Below, piece by piece: positions 1-10,501 of a stretch of DNA of 64,000 nucleotides (positions within the stretch are counted from its first letter, which is position 1; each line of letters begins with the position of its first letter). A model generated the notes under the pieces. The model was given only the letters and a program-made list of their open reading frames with translations. It did not search any database and had not been told where the DNA came from. Location: positions 62,001 through 126,000 of the forward strand of contig NZ_JAHCPS010000005.1 in the NCBI RefSeq assembly GCF_021366795.1, written 5' to 3'. This DNA is from Macrococcoides caseolyticum. GTDB lineage: Bacteria > Bacillota > Bacilli > Staphylococcales > Staphylococcaceae. The position numbers and the translations under genes were made by a program.

Positions 1-38
1 ATTAGAATCTTATGCAAAGAATCAACTCCTAAATCCCA

Positions 39-638
39 CTATTTCTTGTTGTATTTTTGCTGAATGTTTTTAATGTTTTCTTTAACATCTGGCCATTCAT
101 CATCAATAATCGAATATATAATTAGATTTCTTCTAACACCATCTAAATTTCTTTCTTTACGAATCACGCCTTCTTTCTGGAATCCAAGACGTTCAATTGC
201 TCTGTTTGAACGTTCATTTCTTTCATCTGCTTTAATTTGGACACGCACCATATTTAGTGTTTCAAAACAAAACTCTAATAATAAATATTTACTATCCGTA
301 TTCACATATGTTTTTTGCGCTTTTACACCAAACCAGGTTGTACCAATTTCACAACTATCATTTTCATAGTCAATTTCTTTTATGCGTGTTGAACCAACGA
401 CTTCATTTGTTTCTTTCATAACAACAATAAAAGGAATAGACTTCATTTTCTCTCTTAAATGCACAGCGTCAATGACCCATTGTTCCATTAAATCCATGTC
501 TATCGCCTTAAATAACATATAACTCCATATGGATTCATGATTTATTTCATGTAAATCCTTAGCATGTTCAATTTGCATAGGAATTAATTTAATTCTTTCA
601 TTTTCTAATACGACAGATTCAAATACGTTAATTGTCAC
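39..638 (-). CDS. GNAT acetyltransferase, RimJ/RimL-like
   Basis: A 199-residue GNAT-fold protein that should transfer acetyl from acetyl-CoA to an amine. The RimJ/RimL subgroup pattern is visible in the C-terminal half: N-x-x-S-N-x-A-I-E-x-L-GF-x-x-EG followed by R-x-x-x-x-DG and a closing EW pair. That subgroup includes ribosomal-protein N-terminal acetyltransferases, but the substrate cannot be told from sequence. The start is GTG at 636-638, preceded by AGAAGG at good spacing. It lies downstream of a terminated small-RNA gene, so it is probably transcribed on its own. In staphylococci, as I recall, arlR occupies this side of pgpB. Confidence 0.85.
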   Translation of the reverse strand: MTINVFESVVLENERIKLIPMQIEHAKDLHEINHESIWSYMLFKAIDMDLMEQWVIDAVHLREKMKSIPFIVVMKETNEVVGSTRIKEIDYENDSCEIGTTWFGVKAQKTYVNTDSKYLLLEFCFETLNMVRVQIKADERNERSNRAIERLGFQKEGVIRKERNLDGVRRNLIIYSIIDDEWPDVKENIKNIQQKYNKK

Positions 639-745
639 CGTTGCACCTTCTCTTTCATTAATATAGAAAAATCATATCAAGAAATCACAAAAAATCATAT
701 GTTTATGATTAAAATTTAAAAATAAAATAAAATAATAAAACTTAC

Positions 746-852
746 AAAAAAACTCCTGACTGGGCAAAGTCAGGAGTGTATGGGCAAAATATTGGGGGTT
801 ATAAGAAAATGATCTACTAGAGGGGGAACTCTTTCAATGAGAATCATTTTCA
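746..852 (-). ncRNA. isrR: IsrR-like Fur-regulated small RNA
   Basis: Predicted RNA of about 106 nt from a start near 851 to the U-run at 746-752. The sequence shows a 9-bp perfect stem (RNA made from 851-843 pairing with 813-805) whose loop carries a C5 tract (822-826). A single-stranded linker holds a second C5 tract (794-798) and a CCC (782-784). A terminator stem of 10 perfect pairs (752-761 with 768-777) has CCC in its loop. No open reading frame fits. Known: the staphylococcal sRNA IsrR is Fur-repressed, lies beside pgpB and uses unpaired C-rich motifs to block Shine-Dalgarno sequences of iron-protein mRNAs. Position, promoter and C-rich design agree. Orthology is inferred, and this RNA looks shorter than the S. 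aureus one. Confidence 0.82.
752..777 (-). terminator. Rho-independent terminator of the sRNA
   Basis: Ten perfect base pairs (752-761 with 768-777) and a six-base loop, followed on the minus strand by seven T. It ends the sRNA and also any read-through from pgpB. Confidence 0.92.
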
Positions 853-886
853 ATTACTATTATATCTTATTGAGAACTATTGTCAA
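838..886 (-). promoter_or_regulatory. sRNA promoter with two Fur-box-like palindromes
   Basis: Minus-strand TTGACA (886-881), a 16-base spacer and TATAAT (864-859) form a near-ideal sigma-A promoter. Two 15-base palindromes overlap it. TGAGAATCATTTTCA (838-852) covers the transcription start and matches the 7-1-7 Fur core TGATAAT-N-ATTATCA at 12 of 14 positions. TGAGAACTATTGTCA (871-885) covers the spacer and part of -35 and matches at 11 of 14. A bound repressor at either site would block RNA polymerase. The upstream box and the -35 lie inside the last codons of pgpB. Confidence 0.85.
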
Positions 887-1487
887 TTACTTTATGCAAA
901 ATTGTTTGTGCTAATAATATACAAATGACACCACCAACAATTCCAGCAATAATATCTGTTGGATAATGGACACCTAAATAAACTCTGCTTGTAGAGATCA
1001 TCAAAATTGTAAATACACATAAACCAATGAGATAGGGTTTAATTGCGCTATTACCATGTTTAATTAAATAAGCAAGACTACCAAAGAACGCAGTAGATCC
1101 CATAGCATGACCACTCGGGAAACTAAACCCTGTAATATCAATTAAGCGTAATAATGTAGGTCGTTCTCTATCAAATATATTCTTCAGTAATGGATTTAAT
1201 GTACCTGATAGAATCATAGAAAGCGCAAAAAACAAAGCTTCGATTTTCAATTTTTTTAGCATTAAATAGGCTACAACCATTAATGTCAATGCAATCATCG
1301 CCCAAACTTCTCCTACCTTAGTAAAGCCCAACATAATAGATGTCGTTATAAAACTTTCAGATGAATAAATAAATTCATATACTTCATTATCAATCCATTT
1401 ACCCAATCTTGATTCATGGAAAAAAGCAATAACGCCAAATATAAAACTAAAAATGAGAATTAAAGTAATACGTTTCATTCTAGACAT
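867..1487 (-). CDS. pgpB: PAP2-family membrane lipid phosphatase
   Basis: A 206-residue multi-pass membrane phosphatase of the PAP2 superfamily. The three signature blocks are present: K-x6-RP (K102, R109-P110), PSGH (124-127) and SR-x5-H-x3-D (S167 to D178). Relatives remove phosphate from phosphatidylglycerol phosphate, undecaprenyl diphosphate or similar lipids at the membrane surface. The exact substrate is open. The start is the ATG at 1485-1487, because AGGAGA sits seven bases upstream. An ATG eight codons earlier has no such site. murG ends 10 bases upstream, so the two are probably co-transcribed. The last codons contain the promoter of the downstream sRNA. Confidence 0.88.
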   Translation of the reverse strand: MSRMKRITLILIFSFIFGVIAFFHESRLGKWIDNEVYEFIYSSESFITTSIMLGFTKVGEVWAMIALTLMVVAYLMLKKLKIEALFFALSMILSGTLNPLLKNIFDRERPTLLRLIDITGFSFPSGHAMGSTAFFGSLAYLIKHGNSAIKPYLIGLCVFTILMISTSRVYLGVHYPTDIIAGIVGGVICILLAQTILHKVIDNSSQ

Positions 1488-1497
1488 ACAATCTCTC

Positions 1498-2562
1498 CTA
1501 TTTTGCATCATAAATTATTTTATCGAGTAATGTTGTTGCGGTATAGGTTGTTTGCTTTTGTTGCATTTTTAATATAATACTTTCGTATTGATGCTCTATT
1601 ACTTCAATCGCTTCTAACAATTTATCCGAAATTAGTTCTGCTTCTTGAATGACTTTTGCAACACCCATTTTTTCAAAGATTTCAGCATTTTGAATCTGAT
1701 CACCTCTACTTTGATCTAAGCCAAGCGGAATTAAAATCATTGGTTTTTGTAATGCCAGAAACTCAAATAAAGCATTCGCACCTGCGCGTGAAATTACAAT
1801 ATCCGTAATTTTATATAAATGCATTAATTCAAGTGACACAAATTCCCTTTGAAAATAACCAGGATGCACCATTGATGTATCCAAATTTCCTTTACCTACC
1901 AAATGTATGATTTGATAATGCTTGAGTAAATGCGGTAAGTTATCATAAATCACTTGATTAATTAATTTTGATCCTAATGAACCACCCATAATCATTATGA
2001 CTTTCTTATTCGGATTAAACCCAGTGAGGTCATATCCTTTTTGAGCATCACCAGAAAATAAATCATCACGAATGATACTTCCCACATAATGTGCTTTTTC
2101 AGCTGGTACATAGCGTAATGTTTCCTCAAAGGTAGTATATAGTCGATGTGCAAACTTAAGTGCCAGTTTATTCGCTAGACCAGGTGTAACATCAGATTCA
2201 TGTATAATCGTTTTTATATTTAATATTTTTGCAGCTATCGTAACAGGTACCGCAACAAAACCACCTTTTGAAAATACTATATCCGGTTTTTCTTTCTTTA
2301 AAACACGTAGGGCATCCAGCACGCCTTTTTGCACTCTGAAGATATCTTTCGCATTTTCAAGTGATAAATATCTACGTAATTTACCACTTGAAATTCCATA
2401 GTATTTAATTTGAGGAAATTGCTTTGTTATTTCATCTTTTTCTATACCATGTTTTGATCCGATATAAATGCAGTCAATATTTTGTGATAATGCTTTTGGA
2501 ATAAGTGCCATATTCACTGCTACATGCCCAATCGTACCGCCACCAGTAAAAGCTATTTTCAT
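1498..2562 (-). CDS. murG: MurG, lipid II-forming GlcNAc transferase
   Basis: UDP-GlcNAc:undecaprenyl-pyrophosphoryl-MurNAc-pentapeptide transferase, a GT-B glycosyltransferase that turns lipid I into lipid II at the inner membrane face. The N-terminal glycine-rich loop GGGTIGHV (about residues 6-13), the central GGSLGS loop and the C-terminal SRAGANALFE donor-site motif are all visible. Length (354) is normal. The ATG at 2560-2562 is preferred over the GTG three codons upstream, because the GGAG motif is correctly spaced only for the ATG. It follows ctpA by about 13 bases. Confidence 0.96.
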   Translation of the reverse strand: MKIAFTGGGTIGHVAVNMALIPKALSQNIDCIYIGSKHGIEKDEITKQFPQIKYYGISSGKLRRYLSLENAKDIFRVQKGVLDALRVLKKEKPDIVFSKGGFVAVPVTIAAKILNIKTIIHESDVTPGLANKLALKFAHRLYTTFEETLRYVPAEKAHYVGSIIRDDLFSGDAQKGYDLTGFNPNKKVIMIMGGSLGSKLINQVIYDNLPHLLKHYQIIHLVGKGNLDTSMVHPGYFQREFVSLELMHLYKITDIVISRAGANALFEFLALQKPMILIPLGLDQSRGDQIQNAEIFEKMGVAKVIQEAELISDKLLEAIEVIEHQYESIILKMQQKQTTYTATTLLDKIIYDAK

Positions 2563-2575
2563 TTGATTCACTCCA

Positions 2576-4036
2576 TTATTTCGATTTTACTGCTTTTAAC
2601 GCAGCAGTTAACTGCGTATCATCTTTTTGAACTTTCTTCATTAATAATTCTGTAAACTTTTCTGTTGTTTTTCCACTTAATTGACCATTCATGTCTAAAC
2701 CATTGTCCGTTTGAAATTGAATTAATGCCTGCTCGGTTTCTGTATCGAATGTATTATCAATTTTTCCAGGTTGATAGCCTAAAGCCTTTAAGCCCAATTC
2801 AAGTGACTTAACCTGATTACCTTTTTCACCAAGACTTAATACGCTATCACTATTAATGATTTGAGCATTTGTATATTCGGGTAATTTAACTTCTACATCA
2901 GGAATTATTCCTTTTTTATGAATCCAGTTTTCTTTCGGTGTTAGCCATTTCATTTCTGTATACTTTAACATTGATTTGTCTTTATATGGCGTAGCAGTTT
3001 GAACAATCCCTTTTCCAAATGACTTCGTACCAATTATTTCTGCATAGCCATTTTCACGCATTGCTTCAGCAAATACTTCTGAAGCACTTGCTGAGCCTTC
3101 GTTGAGAATAATAACGGTTTTGAGATCCTTGGTAATCGGATTTGCAGGCTCTGAAGCTGTCATCGCTTTCTTTTCGCCCTTATTATTTTCAGTGTATAAA
3201 ACCGTATCACCTTGCTCTAAAAATTCGTTCGCCATTTTAGTTGCCTCATTTAAAAAGCCCCCTGGATTATTACGCATGTCAATCACTAGACGTTTCATAC
3301 CTTTGTCATGCATTTCCTGTAGTGCATCATGAAACTCTTTTGAGGTCTTATCTTGAAATTTCGATACAGTAATTATTGCAGTCTTATCTTTCATCATTTT
3401 AGTGAACACACTATTCATATGGATTTTGTCACGTTTAATTTTCACTTTAAAAGGGTCCTGATTACTTCTGTTTATCGTTAATTCAACAATTGTTCCCTTT
3501 TTACCTCTGATTTTATTAACGACTTGTTGTGTCGTCCAGCCTTCAATTGTCTTTCCATTAATTGCTACGATGATGTCATTTGGTTTAATGCCCGCTTTAT
3601 ATGCAGGTGCATCTTTAATTGGACTTGAAATGAGTATTTTACCATCTTTTTCTTCAATTTCCGCTCCAATACCTTGAAAATCACCTTGCATCGATTCAGT
3701 GAAATCATTTTGTTCTTTCTCAGTCATATATTCACTATAAGGATCTTTTAATCCTTCAACCATACCTTTAATCGCACCATCGACTAATGCTTCTTTATCT
3801 ACTGACTTATAATAATCTTTATTTAAAGTATCATAAACATGATAAAGTTTTACAAATTCACTTCTTTTAGGTGCTTCATCTGTAATAATTTTATCATTAC
3901 CACTCAGTATTGAAAAAGCAGTAACTGCTGCCGTAATAACGATTGTCGATACAATCATCATAATAAATTTGAATGGAGATATGACGTAATGTTTATTTTG
4001 TTTTTTATTTACCTGTTCATGATCTTCATTGTTCAA
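2576..4036 (-). CDS. ctpA: CtpA-like carboxy-terminal processing protease
   Basis: A 486-residue S41 serine protease. Order: short cytoplasmic tail, one transmembrane anchor (about 23-45), PDZ domain (about 115-200), S41 catalytic domain with serine in NEGSASASE and lysine in GTKSFGKG, and a C-terminal peptidoglycan-binding-type repeat (about 400-470). The fold places it on the outer membrane face acting on envelope proteins; in S. aureus CtpA is cell-wall associated. The start appears to be TTG at 4034-4036 with GGATGTG upstream. No ATG lies before the membrane anchor, so the start is less certain than the rest. Confidence 0.92.
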   Translation of the reverse strand: MNNEDHEQVNKKQNKHYVISPFKFIMMIVSTIVITAAVTAFSILSGNDKIITDEAPKRSEFVKLYHVYDTLNKDYYKSVDKEALVDGAIKGMVEGLKDPYSEYMTEKEQNDFTESMQGDFQGIGAEIEEKDGKILISSPIKDAPAYKAGIKPNDIIVAINGKTIEGWTTQQVVNKIRGKKGTIVELTINRSNQDPFKVKIKRDKIHMNSVFTKMMKDKTAIITVSKFQDKTSKEFHDALQEMHDKGMKRLVIDMRNNPGGFLNEATKMANEFLEQGDTVLYTENNKGEKKAMTASEPANPITKDLKTVIILNEGSASASEVFAEAMRENGYAEIIGTKSFGKGIVQTATPYKDKSMLKYTEMKWLTPKENWIHKKGIIPDVEVKLPEYTNAQIINSDSVLSLGEKGNQVKSLELGLKALGYQPGKIDNTFDTETEQALIQFQTDNGLDMNGQLSGKTTEKFTELLMKKVQKDDTQLTAALKAVKSK

Positions 4037-4095
4037 TCTATTTCACATCCATTTATACAGTTTATTTTATAAGTATATAAAAAAATAATAAATAA

Positions 4096-4119
4096 AGCAC
4101 GTACCAAATGGTACGTGCT
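4096..4119 (-). terminator. Terminator after yozE
   Basis: A 10-bp perfect inverted repeat (4096-4105 with 4110-4119) that overlaps the yozE stop codon. It is followed on the minus strand by TTTATTTATT, a weak U-run. Confidence 0.65.
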
Positions 4120-4339
4120 AAAAATTTAACCATTCCAGATAAGCTTCATACATCTTATCAAATGTTGCAAGTGACATCTCAATTGAACCATACTCTTCAA
4201 TATATGTTGATAATGCATTAAAATCCGTTTCGTGTTTTGGAAACAATAAATCTTCAAAGACAGCTTCAGCAAACTGCCCAACATCTGTTTTAGAACCACG
4301 TTCTGTTAATGCATAATGATAAAAAGAAAGTTGTTTCAT
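4118..4339 (-). CDS. yozE: YozE/UPF0346 family small protein
   Basis: A 73-residue soluble protein with the conserved SFYHYALT opening, a central DLLFPKHETDF segment and an aromatic C-terminal end, characteristic of the YozE (SAM-like helical) family. Its function is unknown. Its start overlaps the crr stop codon (TAATG), so it is very likely translated from the crr transcript. The gene ends in a hairpin. Confidence 0.85.
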   Translation of the reverse strand: MKQLSFYHYALTERGSKTDVGQFAEAVFEDLLFPKHETDFNALSTYIEEYGSIEMSLATFDKMYEAYLEWLNF

Positions 4340-4839
4340 TATTTTACATCAACATTAAGCACTGTAGATTCTCCGCGTGATAAAAGACCATCGTTAGAAA
4401 TTGTAAGATTTTCAATTACATCAGAATTTGTAATAATGACAGGTGAAATAATTGAAGATGCATTCTTGTTGATGTGTTCAATGTCAAAAGTTAATAATTC
4501 ATCTCCTACTTTTACTTTATCACCCGTCGTTACTTTTGTATCAAAGCCTTCACCCTTCATCGCTACAGTTTCTAGTCCAACGTGAATTAATAATTCAAGG
4601 CCATTGGCTGCTTTGATCCCAATTGCGTGTTTTGTAGGAAATACATTAACAATTTCCCCATCGATAGGTGCTACAACAACACCTTCAGTTGGTTCAATAC
4701 CAAAACCTTCACCCATCATTTTTTGGGCGAATACAGGATCAGGAATTGATTCAATCGCTACATATTGACCTGAGATTGGCGCTTTAATTTCAATATTTTT
4801 AGCAATATCTTCACTTTTTCCAAATATTTTTTTAAACAT
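4339..4839 (-). CDS. crr: PTS glucose-type EIIA component
   Basis: A 166-residue phosphocarrier of the sugar phosphotransferase system. It accepts phosphate from HPr on the histidine in ELLIHVGLET and passes it to an EIIB domain. The first conserved histidine region (NVFPTKHAIGI) is also present. It is free-standing rather than fused to EIICB, so it must serve membrane permeases encoded elsewhere. RBS GGAGGCGG precedes the ATG. The next gene upstream is msrB, 40 bases away. Confidence 0.95.
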   Translation of the reverse strand: MFKKIFGKSEDIAKNIEIKAPISGQYVAIESIPDPVFAQKMMGEGFGIEPTEGVVVAPIDGEIVNVFPTKHAIGIKAANGLELLIHVGLETVAMKGEGFDTKVTTGDKVKVGDELLTFDIEHINKNASSIISPVIITNSDVIENLTISNDGLLSRGESTVLNVDVK

Positions 4840-4879
4840 TTTACCGCCTCCAACAATTTTTATTTAAGTATAGTATACC

Positions 4880-5317
4880 CTATTTTTCGCGATCTAATAA
4901 TTCAACATACTCCGAATACCCTAGTTCTTTTAGTTGATCATACGGGATAAACTGAATACTTGCTGAATTAATACAATATCTTAATCCTCCCGTACTTTTC
5001 GGTCCATCATTGAAAACATGACCTAAATGAATATCACTTAACTCTGTTCGAACTTCAGTACGTGTCATACCATATGATTTATCTACGAGTTCAATAATTT
5101 CATCATCACTGATAGGTTTAGAAAATGAAGGCCATCCACATGATGAATCAAATTTATCATTCGATGTAAATAATGGTTTACCACTTACTTTATCTACATA
5201 AATCCCTTTTTCGAAGTGATTCCAGTATTCATTTTCGAAGGGAGGCTCAGTACCATTTTGTTGTGTGACATAATACTCCATCTCATTTAAAGCACTGATT
5301 TCTTTTTTTATTAACAT
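4880..5317 (-). CDS. msrB: Methionine-R-sulfoxide reductase MsrB
   Basis: Reduces methionine-R-sulfoxide in oxidised proteins. The family blocks [21 protein letters not shown] and [13 protein letters not shown] are present, the last holding the catalytic cysteine. The paired CxxC zinc sites of many MsrB proteins are not seen, as in the zinc-free subtype. Length is 145. The start overlaps the end of msrA by 7 bases, so the two stereospecific reductases are translationally coupled. Confidence 0.96.
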   Translation of the reverse strand: MLIKKEISALNEMEYYVTQQNGTEPPFENEYWNHFEKGIYVDKVSGKPLFTSNDKFDSSCGWPSFSKPISDDEIIELVDKSYGMTRTEVRTELSDIHLGHVFNDGPKSTGGLRYCINSASIQFIPYDQLKELGYSEYVELLDREK

Positions 5318-5838
5318 GTTGAATCACCCCAATGTTCATTAATAAATGCTTTTCTACCTGATCTAGACTGATAAGCTTCATAATGTGCAGGATCTTTTTT
5401 ATAAAAATCCTGATGATAATTTTCCGCTTTGTAAAAATTTTTATATGGTATTATTGGTGTGTTGATTGGTTGGTTAAATATATTTTGTTGATTTAACGCT
5501 TGGATTACTTGATGAGCAATACGTTCCTGTTCATCATCATGAACAAAAATGGCAGGTGTATAACTTTCTCCTCTATCATAAAACTGACCTGTATTATCAG
5601 TCGGATTGAATGTCTTAAAATAGATTTTTAAAAGTGACTCATACGAAAGTACTTTAGGATCAAACTCGATTTGAATTGCTTCTCTGTGTCCTGTTGTATT
5701 CGAACAAACCGCTTCATACGTAGGATTTTCTACATGTCCACCACTATAACCACTCACAACACTTTTAACCCCTTCAAATTGATGGAATGGTTTGACCATA
5801 CACCAAAAGCAACCACCAGCTAACGTTGCTATACTCAT
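5311..5838 (-). CDS. msrA: Methionine-S-sulfoxide reductase MsrA
   Basis: Reduces methionine-S-sulfoxide. The catalytic motif GGCFWC lies at residues 8-13, and a recycling cysteine is the last residue. Length is 175. RBS AAGGAG precedes the ATG. It forms a two-gene unit with msrB, which handles the other sulfoxide stereoisomer. Confidence 0.96.
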   Translation of the reverse strand: MSIATLAGGCFWCMVKPFHQFEGVKSVVSGYSGGHVENPTYEAVCSNTTGHREAIQIEFDPKVLSYESLLKIYFKTFNPTDNTGQFYDRGESYTPAIFVHDDEQERIAHQVIQALNQQNIFNQPINTPIIPYKNFYKAENYHQDFYKKDPAHYEAYQSRSGRKAFINEHWGDSTC

Positions 5839-5842
5839 CTCA

Positions 5843-6400
5843 TCACTCCTTTAGCTTAATCTTAAAATGCCACCTATACGCTTTGTCAATTGATTGAAGC
5901 AATAGCGTATTTCCGCCACTCTTCTGCACGCCTAAATCATAAATAAAACGATTCCGTTTTATTTGCAGTTCAATTGAATCCGGAAGTTGTCCAAATTTCT
6001 GAATAATTTCTAAAGCATGTTGATCTGATATAGGTAACTTACCAATATCAATAGCTTTAATATTCAGTGCAATAACACCTGGCGCTATCACTTCAGGTGT
6101 TGTTTTAATTTTGGTAATAACATCTAACTTCATAAACTTTGACTTAGAAGTAATATAAATAGCATGTTGTTTCATGTCAATTTGAATTGCATCCTCATTT
6201 AAGTCAAACATTTTCTCAATCGTTTGTTCTGATAGAATCAATTGATCTGACGTTTCTATATGGTATTGGTTAATTTTTATGGTTTCATCATCCGGTTGCA
6301 AAGAGAGTATTTGATACCCTTTTATAAAAGCACCAATATTAACAATCAATAAAATAATAAATAATACAAACCAAATCGGATTTTTTATAAGCTTAATCAT
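5843..6400 (-). CDS. ypmS: YpmS-family (DUF2140) membrane-anchored protein
   Basis: About 185 residues: a single N-terminal transmembrane helix (about residues 5-27), then an extracytoplasmic domain typical of the YpmS/DUF2140 family, of unknown function. I place the start at the ATG 6398-6400, which overlaps the stop region of the upstream degV gene (ATGATTAA). The longer reading frame upstream would add charged and hydrophobic residues with no ribosome site. The product immediately downstream is MsrA. Confidence 0.75.
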   Translation of the reverse strand: MIKLIKNPIWFVLFIILLIVNIGAFIKGYQILSLQPDDETIKINQYHIETSDQLILSEQTIEKMFDLNEDAIQIDMKQHAIYITSKSKFMKLDVITKIKTTPEVIAPGVIALNIKAIDIGKLPISDQHALEIIQKFGQLPDSIELQIKRNRFIYDLGVQKSGGNTLLLQSIDKAYRWHFKIKLKE

Positions 6401-7238
6401 TATAACCAAACACAGATAGACCAATCGCACCTGGACCAGTATGTGTAGAAACAATAGGTGTCGTAGTATTTATAGAAATTTTTTCATCGGTATAACTTGA
6501 TATAGAACTCAAAATCTTATCTAATAAGTCCGCAGCATCTGCTTGTGATATACCTATTCTCAAATACTGATATTGCTCAGCCATTTGTGCGACTTCTTTC
6601 GTTAGTAGTTTAACTACAGTATTTTGCGTTCGTGCATTTTGCAGGACATGAATTTCTCCATCAATCACTTGTGCAACAGGTTTTAAATTCATTAAACCAC
6701 CGATGAAGCCTTTCCCTCTTGAAATGCGTCCACCTTTACGTAAGTAATCTAACTGGCTAATCACTAAAAATAATTTTGATTGATTTTTCATAACTTCAAT
6801 TGCAGCTACTATTTCTTCCATAGATTTATGCTTAATAATCAATTCAACGACATTTTGTACGATAAAACCATAGGATTGCGCAATAAAACCACTATCGACT
6901 ACAGTAACTTTTCCATCGACTATGTTAGCTGCTGCTTGTGCACTACCTATTGTACCACTTAGACGATGTGTCATATGTAAACTTAGTATTTCATAACCCT
7001 CATCTATATATTTTTCATAAATCTCAACAAACTTTCCTGTTGGTGGTTGACTTGTTTTAGGAATGTCTTTTAATGTTACTAATTTGTCCAAATATTCATC
7101 TGATGTAATTTCTTCCTGATCTAAATATGTTTTACCATCGATGACGATATTTAGTGGTACTTGTACGATACCATGATCATTTAAAAATTGGCGTGGTAAA
7201 TCGTGCGTTGAATCAACAACTAGTTTAATTTTACTCAT
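6393..7238 (-). CDS. DegV family fatty-acid-binding protein
   Basis: A 281-residue DegV protein. The opening KLVVDSTHDLP, the SGT-G segment (about residue 90) and the conserved LRKGGRISRG block fit the family. In Gram-positives DegV proteins bind a fatty acid, and FakB members present it to the kinase FakA for incorporation into phospholipid. Several paralogues usually exist, so equating this one with FakB1 or FakB2 is not justified. The neighbouring plsC acyltransferase fits lipid metabolism. Confidence 0.9.
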   Translation of the reverse strand: MSKIKLVVDSTHDLPRQFLNDHGIVQVPLNIVIDGKTYLDQEEITSDEYLDKLVTLKDIPKTSQPPTGKFVEIYEKYIDEGYEILSLHMTHRLSGTIGSAQAAANIVDGKVTVVDSGFIAQSYGFIVQNVVELIIKHKSMEEIVAAIEVMKNQSKLFLVISQLDYLRKGGRISRGKGFIGGLMNLKPVAQVIDGEIHVLQNARTQNTVVKLLTKEVAQMAEQYQYLRIGISQADAADLLDKILSSISSYTDEKISINTTTPIVSTHTGPGAIGLSVFGYND

Positions 7239-7257
7239 TTTATCCCTCGTTATCTCA

Positions 7258-9422
<2,165 letters not shown>

Positions 9423-9526
9423 CAAGTCACCTCTTTCTATTTTTTCTTATATACTTTATAATACATTTATATAGCGATGAATAAAAGAAATAGATATTAT
9501 AGATTTACAATCTAGGGGTGAATTAA

Positions 9527-9604
9527 ATGGGCGCAGATATGATGGTAGTTTCAGGTTTATTCTTGTTACTTTGCTACATGATTAGTATGTGTATAACAGA
9601 ATAA
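9527..9604 (+). CDS. Candidate 25-residue hydrophobic peptide
   Basis: A small reading frame, ATG to TAA, preceded by AGGGGTGA at normal spacing and followed 37 bases later by a hairpin terminator. The peptide is mostly hydrophobic (VVSGLFLLLCYMI core) with an acidic residue near each end, which would suit one short membrane helix. It lies divergent from thyA. No family is recognised. It could be a membrane microprotein or a hydrophobic type I toxin-like peptide; chance is possible at this length. Confidence 0.45.
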   Translation: MGADMMVVSGLFLLLCYMISMCITE

Positions 9605-9640
9605 TGGCATCGATGAATAATAGTATTCAATATGCATAAA

Positions 9641-9679
9641 AAACGCGCTTTATCAGCAAATGCCGATAAAGCGTGTTTT
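9641..9679. terminator. Bidirectional terminator
   Basis: A GC-containing inverted repeat (CGCGCTTTATC with GATAAAGCGTG) with A-run before and T-run after, able to end both the plus-strand small gene and the minus-strand rsmJ-like gene boundary. It abuts the latter's stop codon at 9680. Confidence 0.8.
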
Positions 9680-10501
9680 TTATCTGTTGTTATTGATATA
9701 CCGATAACCATAGTGCGTTTTCGAATATTTACGTACTTGCATATTAAACTGATACTTCTCTATAAGTTGTGACTTATAATGACATCGGAGAATTATTTTA
9801 CCACTAAACTTTTTAAATATTGTATCAAGTAATTGTGCATCTCTATCAGGTGTATAAGATATAAAATTAACGAGTGATGCAATATTTGAAGTGTCAATCG
9901 TTTCTTCATACATTGGATCTATATAAATCACTTCAGATGATTGTAATATAGCTTGATGTTGTTCTACACTACCATAAATAAAATGAATAGTAGAAGTATC
10001 GATCTCATTTTGAACAAGCTCATTATAATAAAAGATAAATCCCCATTTTATCGCCATATGGATAAAAAAATTCGATTCAAATGCATAAAATGTCGATTGT
10101 GGAAAAAATTTCGTCATCAACGTTAAATCATTAGCTAGCCCTGTGGTAGCGTCAATGATAATACCATTATCTATTTTGTCATCATTTAATAATTGGATGA
10201 GTGGCGGCGTTACATGTTCATTTAAGTACGCTTTATATTTAACCTTCGTGGTATTTTCATGATAAAAAATTTTATTATTTTCATCCGTGTAAAGGACTAT
10301 ACCCGATTGTAAAACAACAATTAATGGTGTGCAGTCACTTTCAAATAATTGTTTTATTGTTCGTTTTTTTCGCGGAATCAGCTTAACAAAGACATGCGCA
10401 TACGATTTAATATCCATACAAATTAATCGTAAGTATTTCTCCACTAAGTGACTGGTTTTAATGCTTGTGGTTATTCGAATATCTAATTTAGCAGTGCACA
10501 T
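9680..10501 (-). CDS. RsmJ-like SAM-dependent methyltransferase
   Basis: A 273-residue protein. The glycine loop region reads [13 protein letters not shown] (about 117-129), and the catalytic-site motif is YIDPMYEE, both resembling the RsmJ/YpiP family. RsmJ methylates a guanine N2 in 16S rRNA in E. coli; the target in Firmicutes is not established. The N-terminal 100 residues look like an added domain. The start overlaps the end of brxA and lacks a strong ribosome site, so translation is probably coupled. Confidence 0.75.
   Translation of the reverse strand: MCTAKLDIRITTSIKTSHLVEKYLRLICMDIKSYAHVFVKLIPRKKRTIKQLFESDCTPLIVVLQSGIVLYTDENNKIFYHENTTKVKYKAYLNEHVTPPLIQLLNDDKIDNGIIIDATTGLANDLTLMTKFFPQSTFYAFESNFFIHMAIKWGFIFYYNELVQNEIDTSTIHFIYGSVEQHQAILQSSEVIYIDPMYEETIDTSNIASLVNFISYTPDRDAQLLDTIFKKFSGKIILRCHYKSQLIEKYQFNMQVRKYSKTHYGYRYINNNR

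Noticed and set aside
752-777. The hairpin at 752-777 as just the pgpB terminator
   Set aside because: It lies 90 bases past the pgpB stop, and a consensus promoter with operators starts in between, so it mainly ends a separate RNA.
838-852. A PerR box at the sRNA start
   Set aside because: PerR prefers TTATAAT-N-ATTATAA; the outer bases here (TGA and TCA) fit Fur better, although cross-recognition cannot be excluded.
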